This document shows, piece after piece, positions 55,716-64,000 of a DNA stretch of 64,000 nucleotides (positions within the stretch are counted from its first letter, which is position 1; every line of letters starts with the position of its first letter). Origin of the DNA: Propionibacteriaceae bacterium (lineage in GTDB: Bacteria; Actinomycetota; Actinomycetes; Propionibacteriales; Propionibacteriaceae). The notes below the pieces were generated by a model that had not been told where the DNA came from, did no database searches, and saw only the letters and a list, made by a program, of their open reading frames with translations. The stretch lies in the NCBI GenBank assembly GCA_030532825.1, contig JAUNKK010000002.1:45804-109803 (forward strand), in the 5' to 3' direction. Made by a program: the position numbers and the translations under genes.

Positions 55716-57173
55716 TCACTTGTTGGCTAGGTAGGTGGCCTCAATCGCAGCACCGACCTCAGCGTCAATGTTCTTCCAGTACTGGATCACGCGACCCAAC
55801 ACGGGCTCCTCACACTCAGGCAGCTGACCCGCAATGGTGTCGACGAGCCGCGCGCGCTGCTCGTCGCTGTAGACCTCGCGCACCAAAGTGTGCGCTTGGC
55901 CCCAGTCGTCATCTTCGACGTGCAGCGAGTATGCGGATCGCACCATCTCGCCATCGGCCTCCCAGCCGTTGTCCACCGGGCCCTCGACGTCTTGGTAGGC
56001 GCGACCGTAGGAGTTCGGCGCATAGACGGGCGCATCGCCCGAATGGTGGTACTGCATCGGCCCCTCCTTGTCATAGGAGTTGACGGGGCACTGCGGCGCG
56101 TTGACTGGCAGTTGGTTGTAGTTGGTACCAATGCGATGCCGCTGAGCATCCGGGTACGAGAAGACGCGGCCAAGCAGCATCTTGTCGGGGCTGACCCCGG
56201 TGCCAGGCACGGTGTTCGATGGCGAGAAGGCCGCCTGCTCGATCTGCGCAAAGTGGTTGACGGGGTTCTCGTTCAACGTGAACCGTCCCACTTCAATGCG
56301 CGGATAGTCAGCCTGCGGCCACACCTTCGTTAGATCGAACGGGTTAAACCGGTAGGTCTTGGCATCCGCATACGGCATGACCTGGACCTTCAAAGTCCAA
56401 CTCGGGAACTCACCGCGCCCGATGGCATCGAACAGGTCACGACGATGGTAGTCGCCGTCATTGCCCGCCAGCTTCGCCGCTTCCTCGGCCGACATGTTCG
56501 CCACCCCCTGATCGGTGAGGAAGTGATACTTCACCCAGAACTTTTCACCCGCAGCGTTCACCCACATATAGGTGTGCGAGGAGTAGCCGTTCATATGCCG
56601 CCAACTCTTGGGAAGACCGCGATCGCCCATGAGATAGGCCACCTGGTGAGCCGTCTCTGGGCTCAAAGTCCAGAAATCCCACTGCATGTTGGTGGAGCGC
56701 AGCCCGGAATCAGGCAGCCGTTTCTGCGAGTGGATGAAGTCGGGAAACTTCATGGGATCGCGCAGGAAGAAGATCGGCGTGTTGTTGCCGACCATGTCGA
56801 AATTACCCTCTTCGGTGTAGAACTTCAGAGCGAACCCACGAACGTCACGCCAGGTGTCGGGGGAGCCGAGCTCACCGGCGACCGTAGAGAAGCGCGCCAG
56901 CATCCGGGTCTTGGCCCCCGGCTGCAGGAACTTGGCTTTCGTGTACTGGGAAACATCACCAGTCACGACGAACTCGCCAAACGCCCCAGAGCCCTTGGCG
57001 TGGGGGCTGCGCTCCGGGACACGCTCCCGGTCGAATCGGGCAAGCTTCTGGACCAGCGCGACATCGTGCAGGAGCAAAGGCCCGTTAGCTCCGAGGCTCA
57101 GCGAGTGGGCATCAGATTGACGGGGTTCGCCGGTCTCGGTGGTTGAGGGGACGGTCGGATCGAACTGTGTCAT
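55716..57173 (-). CDS. katA: Monofunctional heme catalase
   Basis: A 485-residue small-subunit catalase from ATG 57173, with AGAAGGA upstream. Catalytic histidine is in [20 protein letters not shown], asparagine in [20 protein letters not shown], and the heme tyrosine ligand in [25 protein letters not shown]-site residues and the [17 protein letters not shown] segment are also present. It breaks down hydrogen peroxide in the cytoplasm. A Fur-family regulator begins the same transcription unit 28 bases upstream. Confidence 0.95.
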   Translation of the reverse strand: MTQFDPTVPSTTETGEPRQSDAHSLSLGANGPLLLHDVALVQKLARFDRERVPERSPHAKGSGAFGEFVVTGDVSQYTKAKFLQPGAKTRMLARFSTVAGELGSPDTWRDVRGFALKFYTEEGNFDMVGNNTPIFFLRDPMKFPDFIHSQKRLPDSGLRSTNMQWDFWTLSPETAHQVAYLMGDRGLPKSWRHMNGYSSHTYMWVNAAGEKFWVKYHFLTDQGVANMSAEEAAKLAGNDGDYHRRDLFDAIGRGEFPSWTLKVQVMPYADAKTYRFNPFDLTKVWPQADYPRIEVGRFTLNENPVNHFAQIEQAAFSPSNTVPGTGVSPDKMLLGRVFSYPDAQRHRIGTNYNQLPVNAPQCPVNSYDKEGPMQYHHSGDAPVYAPNSYGRAYQDVEGPVDNGWEADGEMVRSAYSLHVEDDDWGQAHTLVREVYSDEQRARLVDTIAGQLPECEEPVLGRVIQYWKNIDAEVGAAIEATYLANK

Positions 57174-57201
57174 TTCGTGTCCTTCTAAGCAGGGCGCCGA
57201 G

Positions 57202-57624
57202 TTAATCGGCTCGACGGCATTCGGGGCAGAGCCCGCGGTAGATGACCTCGGCTTCCTCAAGCAGATAGCCGTGATGATCCGCGGGCTCCAGACATGGTGG
57301 TGTTCCCACAGGGCACGGCACGTCCTCCAGCCTGCCACACTGGCGGCAGACGAAGTGGTGATGGTTATCCCCCACAGCGAGTTCGTACTGAGCCCCCTTC
57401 ACATCGACGGCAACCCGGCGGAGAATCTCCGCAGCAGTCAGCGCATGGAGCACGTCATAGATGGCCTGCTTTGAGACCGTTCCGAGGCGCTCCCGGACAG
57501 CACCAGCCACATCCTCAGCCGTGGAATGTGGCGTGCTCGCGATGGCCTCCAACACGGCCAGCCGTGGCGCAGTGACCCGCAGTCCGGCCGACCTTAGGCG
57601 CGTCGCATGTCCGTCGATGTTCAC
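57202..57624 (-). CDS. Fur-family regulator of catalase (FurA/CatR/PerR type)
   Basis: A 140-residue protein from GTG 57624. Winged helix [20 protein letters not shown] and [20 protein letters not shown]; regulatory histidines [18 protein letters not shown] and a second CxxC in [10 protein letters not shown]. Its place in front of catalase matches the furA-katG and catR-catA pairs, in which the repressor senses peroxide through its metal. The stop is 28 bases before katA, so both are probably one mRNA. An inverted repeat precedes the start. Confidence 0.87.
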   Translation of the reverse strand: MNIDGHATRLRSAGLRVTAPRLAVLEAIASTPHSTAEDVAGAVRERLGTVSKQAIYDVLHALTAAEILRRVAVDVKGAQYELAVGDNHHHFVCRQCGRLEDVPCPVGTPPCLEPADHHGYLLEEAEVIYRGLCPECRRAD

Positions 57625-57634
57625 AAAATCTATC

Positions 57635-57652
57635 TAATCATTCTTTGGATTA
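57635..57652 (-). promoter_or_regulatory. Candidate operator of the furA-katA unit
   Basis: TAATC-N8-GATTA inverted repeat (57635-57639 and 57648-57652), 11 bases upstream of the GTG, in an AT-rich patch. It overlaps a second palindrome GGATTAATCC (57647-57656). Both fit Fur-type boxes loosely. Confidence 0.4.
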
Positions 57653-57735
57653 ATCCCAAAAAACTTTTCGTTCCAGTTTGGTTTGGCTTGCCTTAGCAGG
57701 TGCTGGCTTCCTAACGGCAGCGAGTGCGCTGTCTC

Positions 57736-58902
57736 TCAGCCTCGGGGAACCGTCAAGGCCGCGCGCCGGAGGGCCTTTGGACCAAACCGCAGTACTGCCG
57801 CATCCACTGCCGCCTCGGCCTCCGCCCAGCCATGCTCTGGCTCGTCCAAGGTCGGCTGCTCATAGGTCTCCGATTTCCTGGTGAGTTTCTCTAGCCTCAC
57901 CCCCACTAGACGCACACGGGCACGTTGCAGACGCAGGCGGCGAAACAGGCGGAGCGCCTCCGTGTAGATTTCCCCCGTCAAATCCGTTGGAGCATAGAGG
58001 GTGCCCGTGCGGTTCACGGCGGAAAAGTCGGCAAACCTGACCGTCAACGTCACGCCTCGCCCAACCATTCGTTGTGCCCTCGCCCGTGACGCAACGCGCT
58101 CAGCCATTCGCAGGATCTCTGTCTCGACGACGGAGGGGGCATCGGTATCGCGCCCAAAGGTTGTCTGACAGCCGACACTATGCTCGCGCGGGGCCCGCGC
58201 CAGCATCGAACGCCGATCTCTTCCCCAAGCAAGGTCGGCCAGCAGCCGACCTTGCTGCTCCCCCAGCACCCGCCGCAACACCGCAGGCTCAACCCGTGAA
58301 AGCTCCCCCACCGTCGTCAGTCCAAGCCGACGCAGTCGGGCGGCGGTCGCCTTCCCCACTCCCCAGATTGCTTCGACGGGTAGCGGGTGCAGGAAATCCA
58401 CCACGTTCTTGGTGCGTACCACCCGAAGCCCATCAGGTTTCGCCGCCTTAGACGCCAGCTTCGCGATGAACTTGTTGGGACCGATGCCAACCGAACACCC
58501 AATGCGTTGCTCATCTGCCACGCGTTCCCGGAGTTGCTCGCCAATGTTCTCTGGCGACCCCAACCGCAACAGCGAACCCGTCAAGTCGATAAAGGCCTCA
58601 TCAATGCTTGCTGCCTCAATCGTGTCGCTAAAGGTCTCAAACACCGCCAAGATCGACTCCGAGACCTCCTGGTAGCGCTCGAAGTCAGGGCGTACCGCCA
58701 CCACCTGCGGGCAAAGCCGCCTAGCCCGCGCCGACGGCATCCCGCCTTCAATCCCGAAAGTCCGCGCCAGATAGTTGGCCGACAGCACCACGCCCCGCTC
58801 GCTTCCCCCGACGAACATCGGCACGTGCCTGAGCGCGGGGCGCCTGACCATCTCAACCGAGGCATAGAACGCATCCATATCCACGTGCGCAATCACCGGC
58901 AT
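57736..58902 (-). CDS. dinB: DNA polymerase IV (Y family)
   Basis: A 388-residue protein from ATG 58902. The catalytic carboxylates are in VIAHVDMDAFYASVEMVRRP and AASIDEAFIDLTGSLLRLG, so it should be active. CSVGIGPNKFIAKLASKAAKPDG and the little-finger domain follow (RVASRARAQRMVGRGVTLTV, GVRLEKL). It copies past lesions with low fidelity. It begins 6 bases after the dnaE2 stop, unlike the catalytically dead ImuB usually beside dnaE2. Confidence 0.93.
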   Translation of the reverse strand: MPVIAHVDMDAFYASVEMVRRPALRHVPMFVGGSERGVVLSANYLARTFGIEGGMPSARARRLCPQVVAVRPDFERYQEVSESILAVFETFSDTIEAASIDEAFIDLTGSLLRLGSPENIGEQLRERVADEQRIGCSVGIGPNKFIAKLASKAAKPDGLRVVRTKNVVDFLHPLPVEAIWGVGKATAARLRRLGLTTVGELSRVEPAVLRRVLGEQQGRLLADLAWGRDRRSMLARAPREHSVGCQTTFGRDTDAPSVVETEILRMAERVASRARAQRMVGRGVTLTVRFADFSAVNRTGTLYAPTDLTGEIYTEALRLFRRLRLQRARVRLVGVRLEKLTRKSETYEQPTLDEPEHGWAEAEAAVDAAVLRFGPKALRRAALTVPRG

Positions 58903-58908
58903 GCTCTG

Positions 58909-61900
58909 CTACCTTCCCGAGCTTCCCAGGCTGGAATGCCAGAGCTTTCGCGGAGCCTCAGCCGCACCGATCCCAGCCGGTTTCACGTCCGAATAAGGCG
59001 AAACCTCAGCTCGGGAAGCGTGAGCCGGTGTCCGGCGACGGCCCATGCCACCGCTTCGCCGGGGCTGCTGCGGATCCGGAGGTGGTTCGTCCCCGTCAGG
59101 CGGCAGCAACTCTGTCGGCAACGTGTACTCCCGCACCAGCGAGTAGCCCTCGGGCACCTCCGCCAGTATCCCCAGCACAGCCTGGCGCGCCGCCTCATGG
59201 CCGTCGGCCTGCCTAGTCTGCTCCCACAGCTCAAACAGCCTGGCCAGATCCCAGGCACCGGTCGCCCGGACGGAGACTCCGCGGAGCCCAGCACGCTGAA
59301 TCGTTCCTCGCACCAGCAGCAGCCAGCTGTCGAACACCGTGGCCGCATACGGCCCCTGCACATCCTCGAAGAAGGTGGCGTCCACGGGCCCCGTTGAGTC
59401 ATCCACGGTCAGGAAGATCACCCTCCGTCCCGAGCGCACGGGAGGAGTCTGGGTGGCCACCTTCACCCCGGCGACCAGCACTTCGCTCCGGTTCCGCTGC
59501 ACCAATAGTTTCTGCGCCGGTACAACCCCAAGGGCCGCCAGCATCGGCAAGTAGCGCTCCATGATGTGCTCTGAGGCGTCTAGGCCTAAGATCTCCAACT
59601 CGGCTTGCAGCCGCTCTTGGGAAGTGAACTCCGGCAACCCGCTAGGGATGATCTCCTCTTCTTCTGCAAAACCGAAGGCTTGCTGCGCGCCGACACATGT
59701 TTCAGCGCCACCAAGACGATGCAGGTCGCCCAGCCGGAGCAGCAGGTCCCGTCTGGTCACTTGGGGGCGACGACGCACCTGATCCCCCGGGCAGATGTCA
59801 TACAAGGCATCGAAAGCCCCCGTCAGTACTAGATGCTCGGCGACCGGGTGGGTTACCGCGGCGCGGTGGAAGAAGTCCGTCAGGTCCCGGAAAGGGCGGG
59901 CCGCGACGATACTCGCCAACTCAGCCTCCGAAATCCCTTTCACATCGGCCAAAGACAGCCGGATGCCCCATCCGCTAGGCGCCCCAGCCACTCGCTCCAC
60001 CCGGTAAGTCGTGTCACTGACGTTGATGTCCATCCCGAGGACAGCGATGTCCAGGCGCCGCGCCTCCTCCAGCAGCAGCCGTTTCGGGTACATCCCTGGA
60101 TCATGGGTCAGCACGCCCGCTAGGAAGGCTGCGGGGTGGTGATGCTTGAGCCAGGACGATTGATAGGTGGGCAGGGCGAAGGAGGCGGCGTGGGCCTTGC
60201 AGAAACCGAAAGAAGCGAAACCCACCAAGATCTCCCACAGCTCTTCCACCACGGGACGGCTGAGCCCGCTCTCTAGAGCCTTCGAGATCAGCCACGGCTT
60301 TAGCTGCGCCTGCCCCGCAGGGTCCCCGAGAACGCGGCGCACCTCGTCCCCCTGCCCTAAGGAACATCCCGTTGCGAACGCGATCAGCTGAATGATCTGC
60401 TCATGAAAAACCACCACACCGCTGGTCTCCTCCAATATGGGCATGAATCGTTCATGCAGATACTGAGGCTCACACCATCCTTGCCGGACCTCCAGGAAAG
60501 GGGTGATCATGTCGGTCTTGACAGGCCCGGGGCGGTACAAGGAAATATCAATGATCAGGTCGGCAAAGCTGCTTGGCCCGAACTTGCCGACCAGCTCGCG
60601 TTGACCTGGGGACTCGATCTGAAAGCAGCCGAGGGTCTGCCGCCTGCCGATCATGTCGTAGACCCCGGCATCATCATAAGGGTCTAGTTCGTCGATGTCC
60701 GGGGCGCTCCCCTCCGTACGTTCGATCTCGGTCAGCGCGTGAGCTATGGCGGACTGCATCCGGATGCCGAGCACATCAAGCTTCAGGAAGCCTAGATCCT
60801 CCACATCCTCCTTATCGAACTGGCTCATGGGATAGCCGATGGCGCTGGGCTCTACGGGGGTATGGTCTCTCAACGTTGAGTCGCTGAGCAGCACCCCGCT
60901 GGGATGCAGCGCGACGTGGCGGGGCAGCCCATCCAGTGACTCCACCAGCCGAAACAACCCATCCAGTCGCTTCTCCCCTAGCCCAGCAGCACGCAACTCC
61001 GGCAGATCGCGGAGCGCAGCCCGGGCATCCCGGGCACGGATATGAGGGAAGGCTTTCGCCATGGCGTCGATTTCTGTTGGCGGCAAGCTCAAAGCGGCGC
61101 CAACGGCCCGGACTGCATGCCTTACCCGATAGGTCTCCAGCATGGCGACGCATCCGACCCGAGAGCTGCCGAAAGTCTCCAGTATCAGGTCATAAACCTC
61201 GGCTCGACGGGCTGACTCAACATCCAGATCAATATCAGGCAACGCCCGCCGTTCAGGCGAGAGGAAGCGGGCCATGATCAGGTTATGAGCCACCGGATCT
61301 ACCCCGGAGATCCCAAGCACATAGTTCACCAGACTGCCGACCCCAGAACCTCGGGCGGTGCACCGGATGCCTCTATCGCGGATTAGGGCAACGATCTCAG
61401 CTACCGTCAGGAAGTAGGATTCGAAGCCGAGCGTTTTGACGGTCTCAAGTTCCTCATCAAGGCGCTGGGATACCCGCTCCGAGACGTTCCCGTACCTGGC
61501 CGCCGCCCCAGCCTCACAACGCTGCCGCAACGCTCGTAGGGCTTCGTGGCCCGAGACGCCGAGTACTTCGAACTCCGGTAGCCGGGTATCCCCAAGCCCG
61601 ATGTCTCGCACCGGATGCAGTCGGGTGCGTTCGGCCAAGTCCCGGGTAGCCGTCAGCACCCCGGCGACGGCGACGCCGGCCAGCCGCGCTGCCTCCTCCG
61701 CAGCGTAGGCCATGGCCTCGCCGTCCTTGAGATAGCCTTCCGCATTGCGGCGATCCAGGTTGCGGGCATTCAGTGGCACGAGTCGCCGAGCCGCATCCAG
61801 CACATCAAGCGTTGGAGCCTGGTGACGGTAAGCCATGCGCACCATATTCGTGATGACGCACGGCAGTTCGAGGTCAACGGCCAGCTTCATCAGACCCGCC

Positions 61901-62487
61901 GCCTGGGACGCGGAGGCAACCCCGCGGCCACCGATCCGGTGGTTGGTAGCTGCCAGCACCAGCCCATCACCGACCGCCTCTCGCCACTCAAGGGCACTGC
62001 GCCGCGCCGCATCGTAGCTGTCGGCGGCCAGCAAGAGCCCCACATCGGAATCCGCCCCAAGCAGCACGGCGGCGTCCCGGCCTGCCACATGAGCGGCGAG
62101 GGTTTCCGCCGTCACATTCGCTTCTTCTCGACCAACATGGGCCGCAGTAGTCAACCGGCATAGCGCTGACCAACCATCTCCCGGGGCCGCCAGCACCACG
62201 AGCCGGGGCCTTCGCAAGTCCTTACTCGAGCCACCTCGGACTGGGGCCGGTCTTTTGGCCGTATCCCCGGGCTGCCCAAGCGCTAGGTCTACCCCGATGA
62301 CGGGCCAGATTCCGGCCTCCCGGCAGTGCTTAACAAATCGCACAGCACCATAGAGGCCGCCGCGGTCCGTGATGGCAAGCGTATCCATCCCAAGTTCGCC
62401 CGCCCGTTTCACCAGTTCTCCGGGGCGCGAGGCTCCGTACTGAAAGGAGTACCCGGAGGCCACCCGCAGGTGTGCAAAGGAACTCAT
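58909..62487 (-). CDS. dnaE2: Error-prone DNA polymerase III alpha subunit DnaE2
   Basis: A 1192-residue C-family polymerase. N-terminal PHP domain begins FAHLRVASGYSFQYGASRPG, with several metal ligands changed as in DnaE2. The palm acids are in RALPDIDLDVESARR and LDVLGIRM; GSGVGSLVNYVLGISGVDPV and FCKAHAASFALPTYQSSWLK are characteristic. OB fold near residues 1010-1090. DnaE2 takes part in damage-induced mutagenesis. It starts 1 base from the DUF6504 stop. I could not find a clean SOS box upstream of the cassette. Confidence 0.94.
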   Translation of the reverse strand: MSSFAHLRVASGYSFQYGASRPGELVKRAGELGMDTLAITDRGGLYGAVRFVKHCREAGIWPVIGVDLALGQPGDTAKRPAPVRGGSSKDLRRPRLVVLAAPGDGWSALCRLTTAAHVGREEANVTAETLAAHVAGRDAAVLLGADSDVGLLLAADSYDAARRSALEWREAVGDGLVLAATNHRIGGRGVASASQAAGLMKLAVDLELPCVITNMVRMAYRHQAPTLDVLDAARRLVPLNARNLDRRNAEGYLKDGEAMAYAAEEAARLAGVAVAGVLTATRDLAERTRLHPVRDIGLGDTRLPEFEVLGVSGHEALRALRQRCEAGAAARYGNVSERVSQRLDEELETVKTLGFESYFLTVAEIVALIRDRGIRCTARGSGVGSLVNYVLGISGVDPVAHNLIMARFLSPERRALPDIDLDVESARRAEVYDLILETFGSSRVGCVAMLETYRVRHAVRAVGAALSLPPTEIDAMAKAFPHIRARDARAALRDLPELRAAGLGEKRLDGLFRLVESLDGLPRHVALHPSGVLLSDSTLRDHTPVEPSAIGYPMSQFDKEDVEDLGFLKLDVLGIRMQSAIAHALTEIERTEGSAPDIDELDPYDDAGVYDMIGRRQTLGCFQIESPGQRELVGKFGPSSFADLIIDISLYRPGPVKTDMITPFLEVRQGWCEPQYLHERFMPILEETSGVVVFHEQIIQLIAFATGCSLGQGDEVRRVLGDPAGQAQLKPWLISKALESGLSRPVVEELWEILVGFASFGFCKAHAASFALPTYQSSWLKHHHPAAFLAGVLTHDPGMYPKRLLLEEARRLDIAVLGMDINVSDTTYRVERVAGAPSGWGIRLSLADVKGISEAELASIVAARPFRDLTDFFHRAAVTHPVAEHLVLTGAFDALYDICPGDQVRRRPQVTRRDLLLRLGDLHRLGGAETCVGAQQAFGFAEEEEIIPSGLPEFTSQERLQAELEILGLDASEHIMERYLPMLAALGVVPAQKLLVQRNRSEVLVAGVKVATQTPPVRSGRRVIFLTVDDSTGPVDATFFEDVQGPYAATVFDSWLLLVRGTIQRAGLRGVSVRATGAWDLARLFELWEQTRQADGHEAARQAVLGILAEVPEGYSLVREYTLPTELLPPDGDEPPPDPQQPRRSGGMGRRRTPAHASRAEVSPYSDVKPAGIGAAEAPRKLWHSSLGSSGR

Positions 62488-62756
62488 CAGTCACACACCG
62501 CCGCCAAGACCCAGTTCGCTGTCCCAGTTTGGTGGGCCAACTCATAGATCCCGCGCTGGGAGCCAGTGCCCGCCTCCACCCGCCACACTTCCTCTTCCGC
62601 GAGGAGATCCCCTGAGAATTCCGACTGATCCCACCACGGGAGGGAGCGGCTCCATTGCCCCTGGATCTCGCGGACCACCAGCAGCCTGCCACGCCAGATG
62701 AACTGCATGGGCCCCTGTCCGACCTTCACCTGAATCGGCTCGTGATAGCGACGCAC
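62487..62756 (-). CDS. DUF6504 family protein, first gene of the polymerase cassette
   Basis: An 89-residue protein. I chose GTG 62756, because GGGAGG lies 5 bases upstream and family members start near RRYxEPxxV; an in-frame GTG at 62873 would give 128 residues. It reads VRRYHEPIQVKVGQGPMQFI and WRGRLLVVREIQGQWSRSLP WW, then EEVWRVEAGTGSQRGIYELA. The pattern fits a small beta-barrel. DUF6504 is found next to dnaE2 and dinB in many actinobacteria and may be an accessory, without experimental role that I know. Its stop overlaps the dnaE2 start. Confidence 0.8.
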   Translation of the reverse strand: MRRYHEPIQVKVGQGPMQFIWRGRLLVVREIQGQWSRSLPWWDQSEFSGDLLAEEEVWRVEAGTGSQRGIYELAHQTGTANWVLAAVCD

Positions 62757-62993
62757 AGCTACCTCCCGCTTTAATTCGAACACCAATTCGATATTCAGAG
62801 AATACACGCCCTCGTCGCGAGCCGCTACCCCGAAGAACTTGTGCGTGACCTGTGGACCAATTAGACAAAACACCTAGTCAGCGCCAATCGCCCCGAATGT
62901 TTCCTGTGAGGACCTGTGAAATCCTGAAAATAACTTGAGATAAAACTAAGAAACCCTCAGGATTGGAAACACTTCCGAACGAAAGGACTAACC

Positions 62994-63923
62994 ATGGGAT
63001 TCTTGAAGCCCACCCAGCCCCGTCGTGGCTGCGATGCCTTCGGCCCAGGAGCCCTCCCGCGCCGGGCACTCCCCACGCCGCCTGCCCCTTGGCGTCGGCC
63101 GCTGGCCGCCCTGGTTTTAGCGGGCAGCATCGGAACCATTGGATTGACCACCGCGCCAGCGGCTGCGGCTGAGCATCAGTCCTCCCAAGAGGCCGCCACA
63201 ACCCGCAGCGATTCCCACCGCGACACCGGCCACTGCAAGCGGCAGGGTCCCGATGGCGGGTCGTCCCAAAACGGCGAACGCCCGCGACGCGCAAAAGCCT
63301 CCTCAGAACGTGAGGGGACCCAGGAGACCAGGCCCCGACGGGCCAACACGAGTTCCAGCAACACCTACAACTATTCACACTCGTCTGGCAGCTCTGCCAA
63401 CCGTTCTGCTAGCTCTTCGAGTTCTGCTGATACCTCTTCACGCAGCTCTGCCGAGAACACCTCAGCTAGTTCGACCTCCATCACCAGTTCTGCCTCCGTC
63501 AGCGACGGTACTGCCGCGCCCCTGGGATCAGGCACCTACCGCCTTAGCGCCCCCTTCGGGGCGACAGGCAGCTGGGCCCGCTATCACACAGGACAAGACT
63601 TCTCGGCTGCCACCGGTACTCCGGTCTATGCCGTGGTCTCGGGCACTGTGGTGAGCGGCAATGTCGGCTCTTGGGCTGGAAACTACGTTGCGATCCGCGC
63701 AGCCGATGGCTCCGCAACGTTGTACGCCCACTTGGACAGCACCGATGTTCAGGTCGGCGACCAGGTATCGGCCGGCCAAAAGATCGGTGAAGTCGGCAGC
63801 ACGGGACGTAGCTCCGGCTCCCACCTGCACTTCGAGTACTACCCGTCAGGTGTCACGCCCGGCGATGTTTACTCGGCCACCAACCCGATGAGCTATCTCA
63901 GCTCCCTCGGAATCTCCATGTGA
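62994..63923 (+). CDS. Secreted M23-family peptidase (LytM type)
   Basis: A 309-residue protein from ATG 62994, with AAAGGA upstream. Residues about 33-58 form a signal peptide (RPLAALVLAGSIGTIGLTTA PAAAA). A polar, Ser/Thr/Arg-rich linker of about 120 residues follows (NTSSSNTYNYSHSSGSSANR, SSADTSSRSSAENTSASSTS). The C-terminal zinc peptidase has SWARYHTGQDF, LYAHLDS and GSHLHFEYY, so the metal-binding His, Asp and His are present. Such enzymes cut peptidoglycan cross-bridges. The 237 bases upstream hold no gene. Confidence 0.9.
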   Translation: MGFLKPTQPRRGCDAFGPGALPRRALPTPPAPWRRPLAALVLAGSIGTIGLTTAPAAAAEHQSSQEAATTRSDSHRDTGHCKRQGPDGGSSQNGERPRRAKASSEREGTQETRPRRANTSSSNTYNYSHSSGSSANRSASSSSSADTSSRSSAENTSASSTSITSSASVSDGTAAPLGSGTYRLSAPFGATGSWARYHTGQDFSAATGTPVYAVVSGTVVSGNVGSWAGNYVAIRAADGSATLYAHLDSTDVQVGDQVSAGQKIGEVGSTGRSSGSHLHFEYYPSGVTPGDVYSATNPMSYLSSLGISM

Positions 63924-64000
63924 CGTCCTCTCCCACCCCCGCTGCGGGGGGGGCCCAGGCCCCCCCCCCCCCCCGCGCCCCCCCCCAAAATGGGGGGTGT
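63924..64000. other. Low-complexity C/G tract at the window end
   Basis: After the peptidase stop, CCCCC and GGGGG (63936-63950) can form a short hairpin terminator. From 63951 the sequence is nearly all C, then G, unlike anything else in the window. It looks like unreliable sequence at a contig end read through a strong hairpin. Confidence 0.7.

Noticed and set aside
62757..62993. LexA/SOS box before the polymerase cassette
   Set aside because: A TTCGAACACC-like string exists nearby, but it does not form the GAAC-N4-GTTC palindrome and lies inside a possible coding extension.

Overview
The window comes from a high-GC actinobacterium, most likely in or near the Propionibacteriaceae. The actinobacterial markers are WhiB1, NucS, the Kgd-type 2-oxoglutarate enzyme, the PdtaS sensor kinase, a SigH/anti-SigH pair, the 24-residue ribosomal protein bL37, DUF2550, DUF6104 and DUF6504, together with overlapping GTGA/ATGA gene junctions and many GTG starts. 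A methylmalonyl-CoA epimerase that resembles the propionibacterial enzyme and a PduO-type cobalamin adenosyltransferase fit methylmalonyl-CoA/propionate metabolism. Genus cannot be set from this sequence alone. Most of the window is chromosomal core. No gene-free stretch exceeds about 300 bases, and there is no prophage, insertion sequence or CRISPR array.

Layout. 0-2.8 kb: start of a ROK regulator, a GH36 alpha-galactosidase and a small monooxygenase-like protein. 2.8-5.9 kb: a zinc-uptake locus znuA-znuC-znuB-zur, with a near-consensus Zur operator but visible damage in znuA and znuB. 6-17.3 kb: recO, uppS, a thioredoxin-fold TPR protein, pgm, a PH-domain pair, mce, a DivIVA-like coiled coil with an AI-2E-family membrane protein, nucS, a small zinc-ribbon protein, a hydrolase, a cyclophilin lipoprotein and the cobalamin adenosyltransferase. 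17.3-35.2 kb: a long minus-strand block running lysA-hom-thrB, rho-rpmE-prfA-prmC-sua5-wecA-atpI-atpZ-atpBEFHAGDC-DUF2550. 35.3-42.4 kb: tRNA-Arg(CCG), a GT87-like membrane protein, kgd, DUF6104, galK and whiB1. 42.4-50 kb: pdtaS, bL37, the sigH/anti-sigma pair, a DoxX protein, aroA-rsgA-hisN and serA. 50-55 kb: a complete oligopeptide ABC operon. 55.1-57.6 kb: initiator tRNA, a broken small HTH gene, and catalase with its Fur-type regulator. 57.7-62.8 kb: a mutagenic polymerase cassette DUF6504-dnaE2-dinB. 63-63.9 kb: a secreted M23 peptidase. The last ~50 bases are low-complexity C/G sequence that looks like an unreliable contig end.

How the parts fit. Three separate systems deal with metal or oxidant stress: Zur-znu, FurA-catalase and SigH/anti-sigma. 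A GGAAT-N18-GTT promoter in front of sigH indicates autoregulation and sits so close to an upstream ATG that translation there would be leaderless. The lysA-hom-thrB run supplies aspartate-family amino acids, aroA, hisN and serA supply others, and the atp operon sits behind translation-termination genes in the usual actinobacterial order.

I did not find a convincing wholly new system. The observations most worth following are the multiply damaged znu locus under an apparently intact operator, the sigH double-start arrangement, a shared 12-base promoter element in front of two ribosomal protein genes, the polymerase cassette with a catalytically complete DinB, and the rho leader hairpins.
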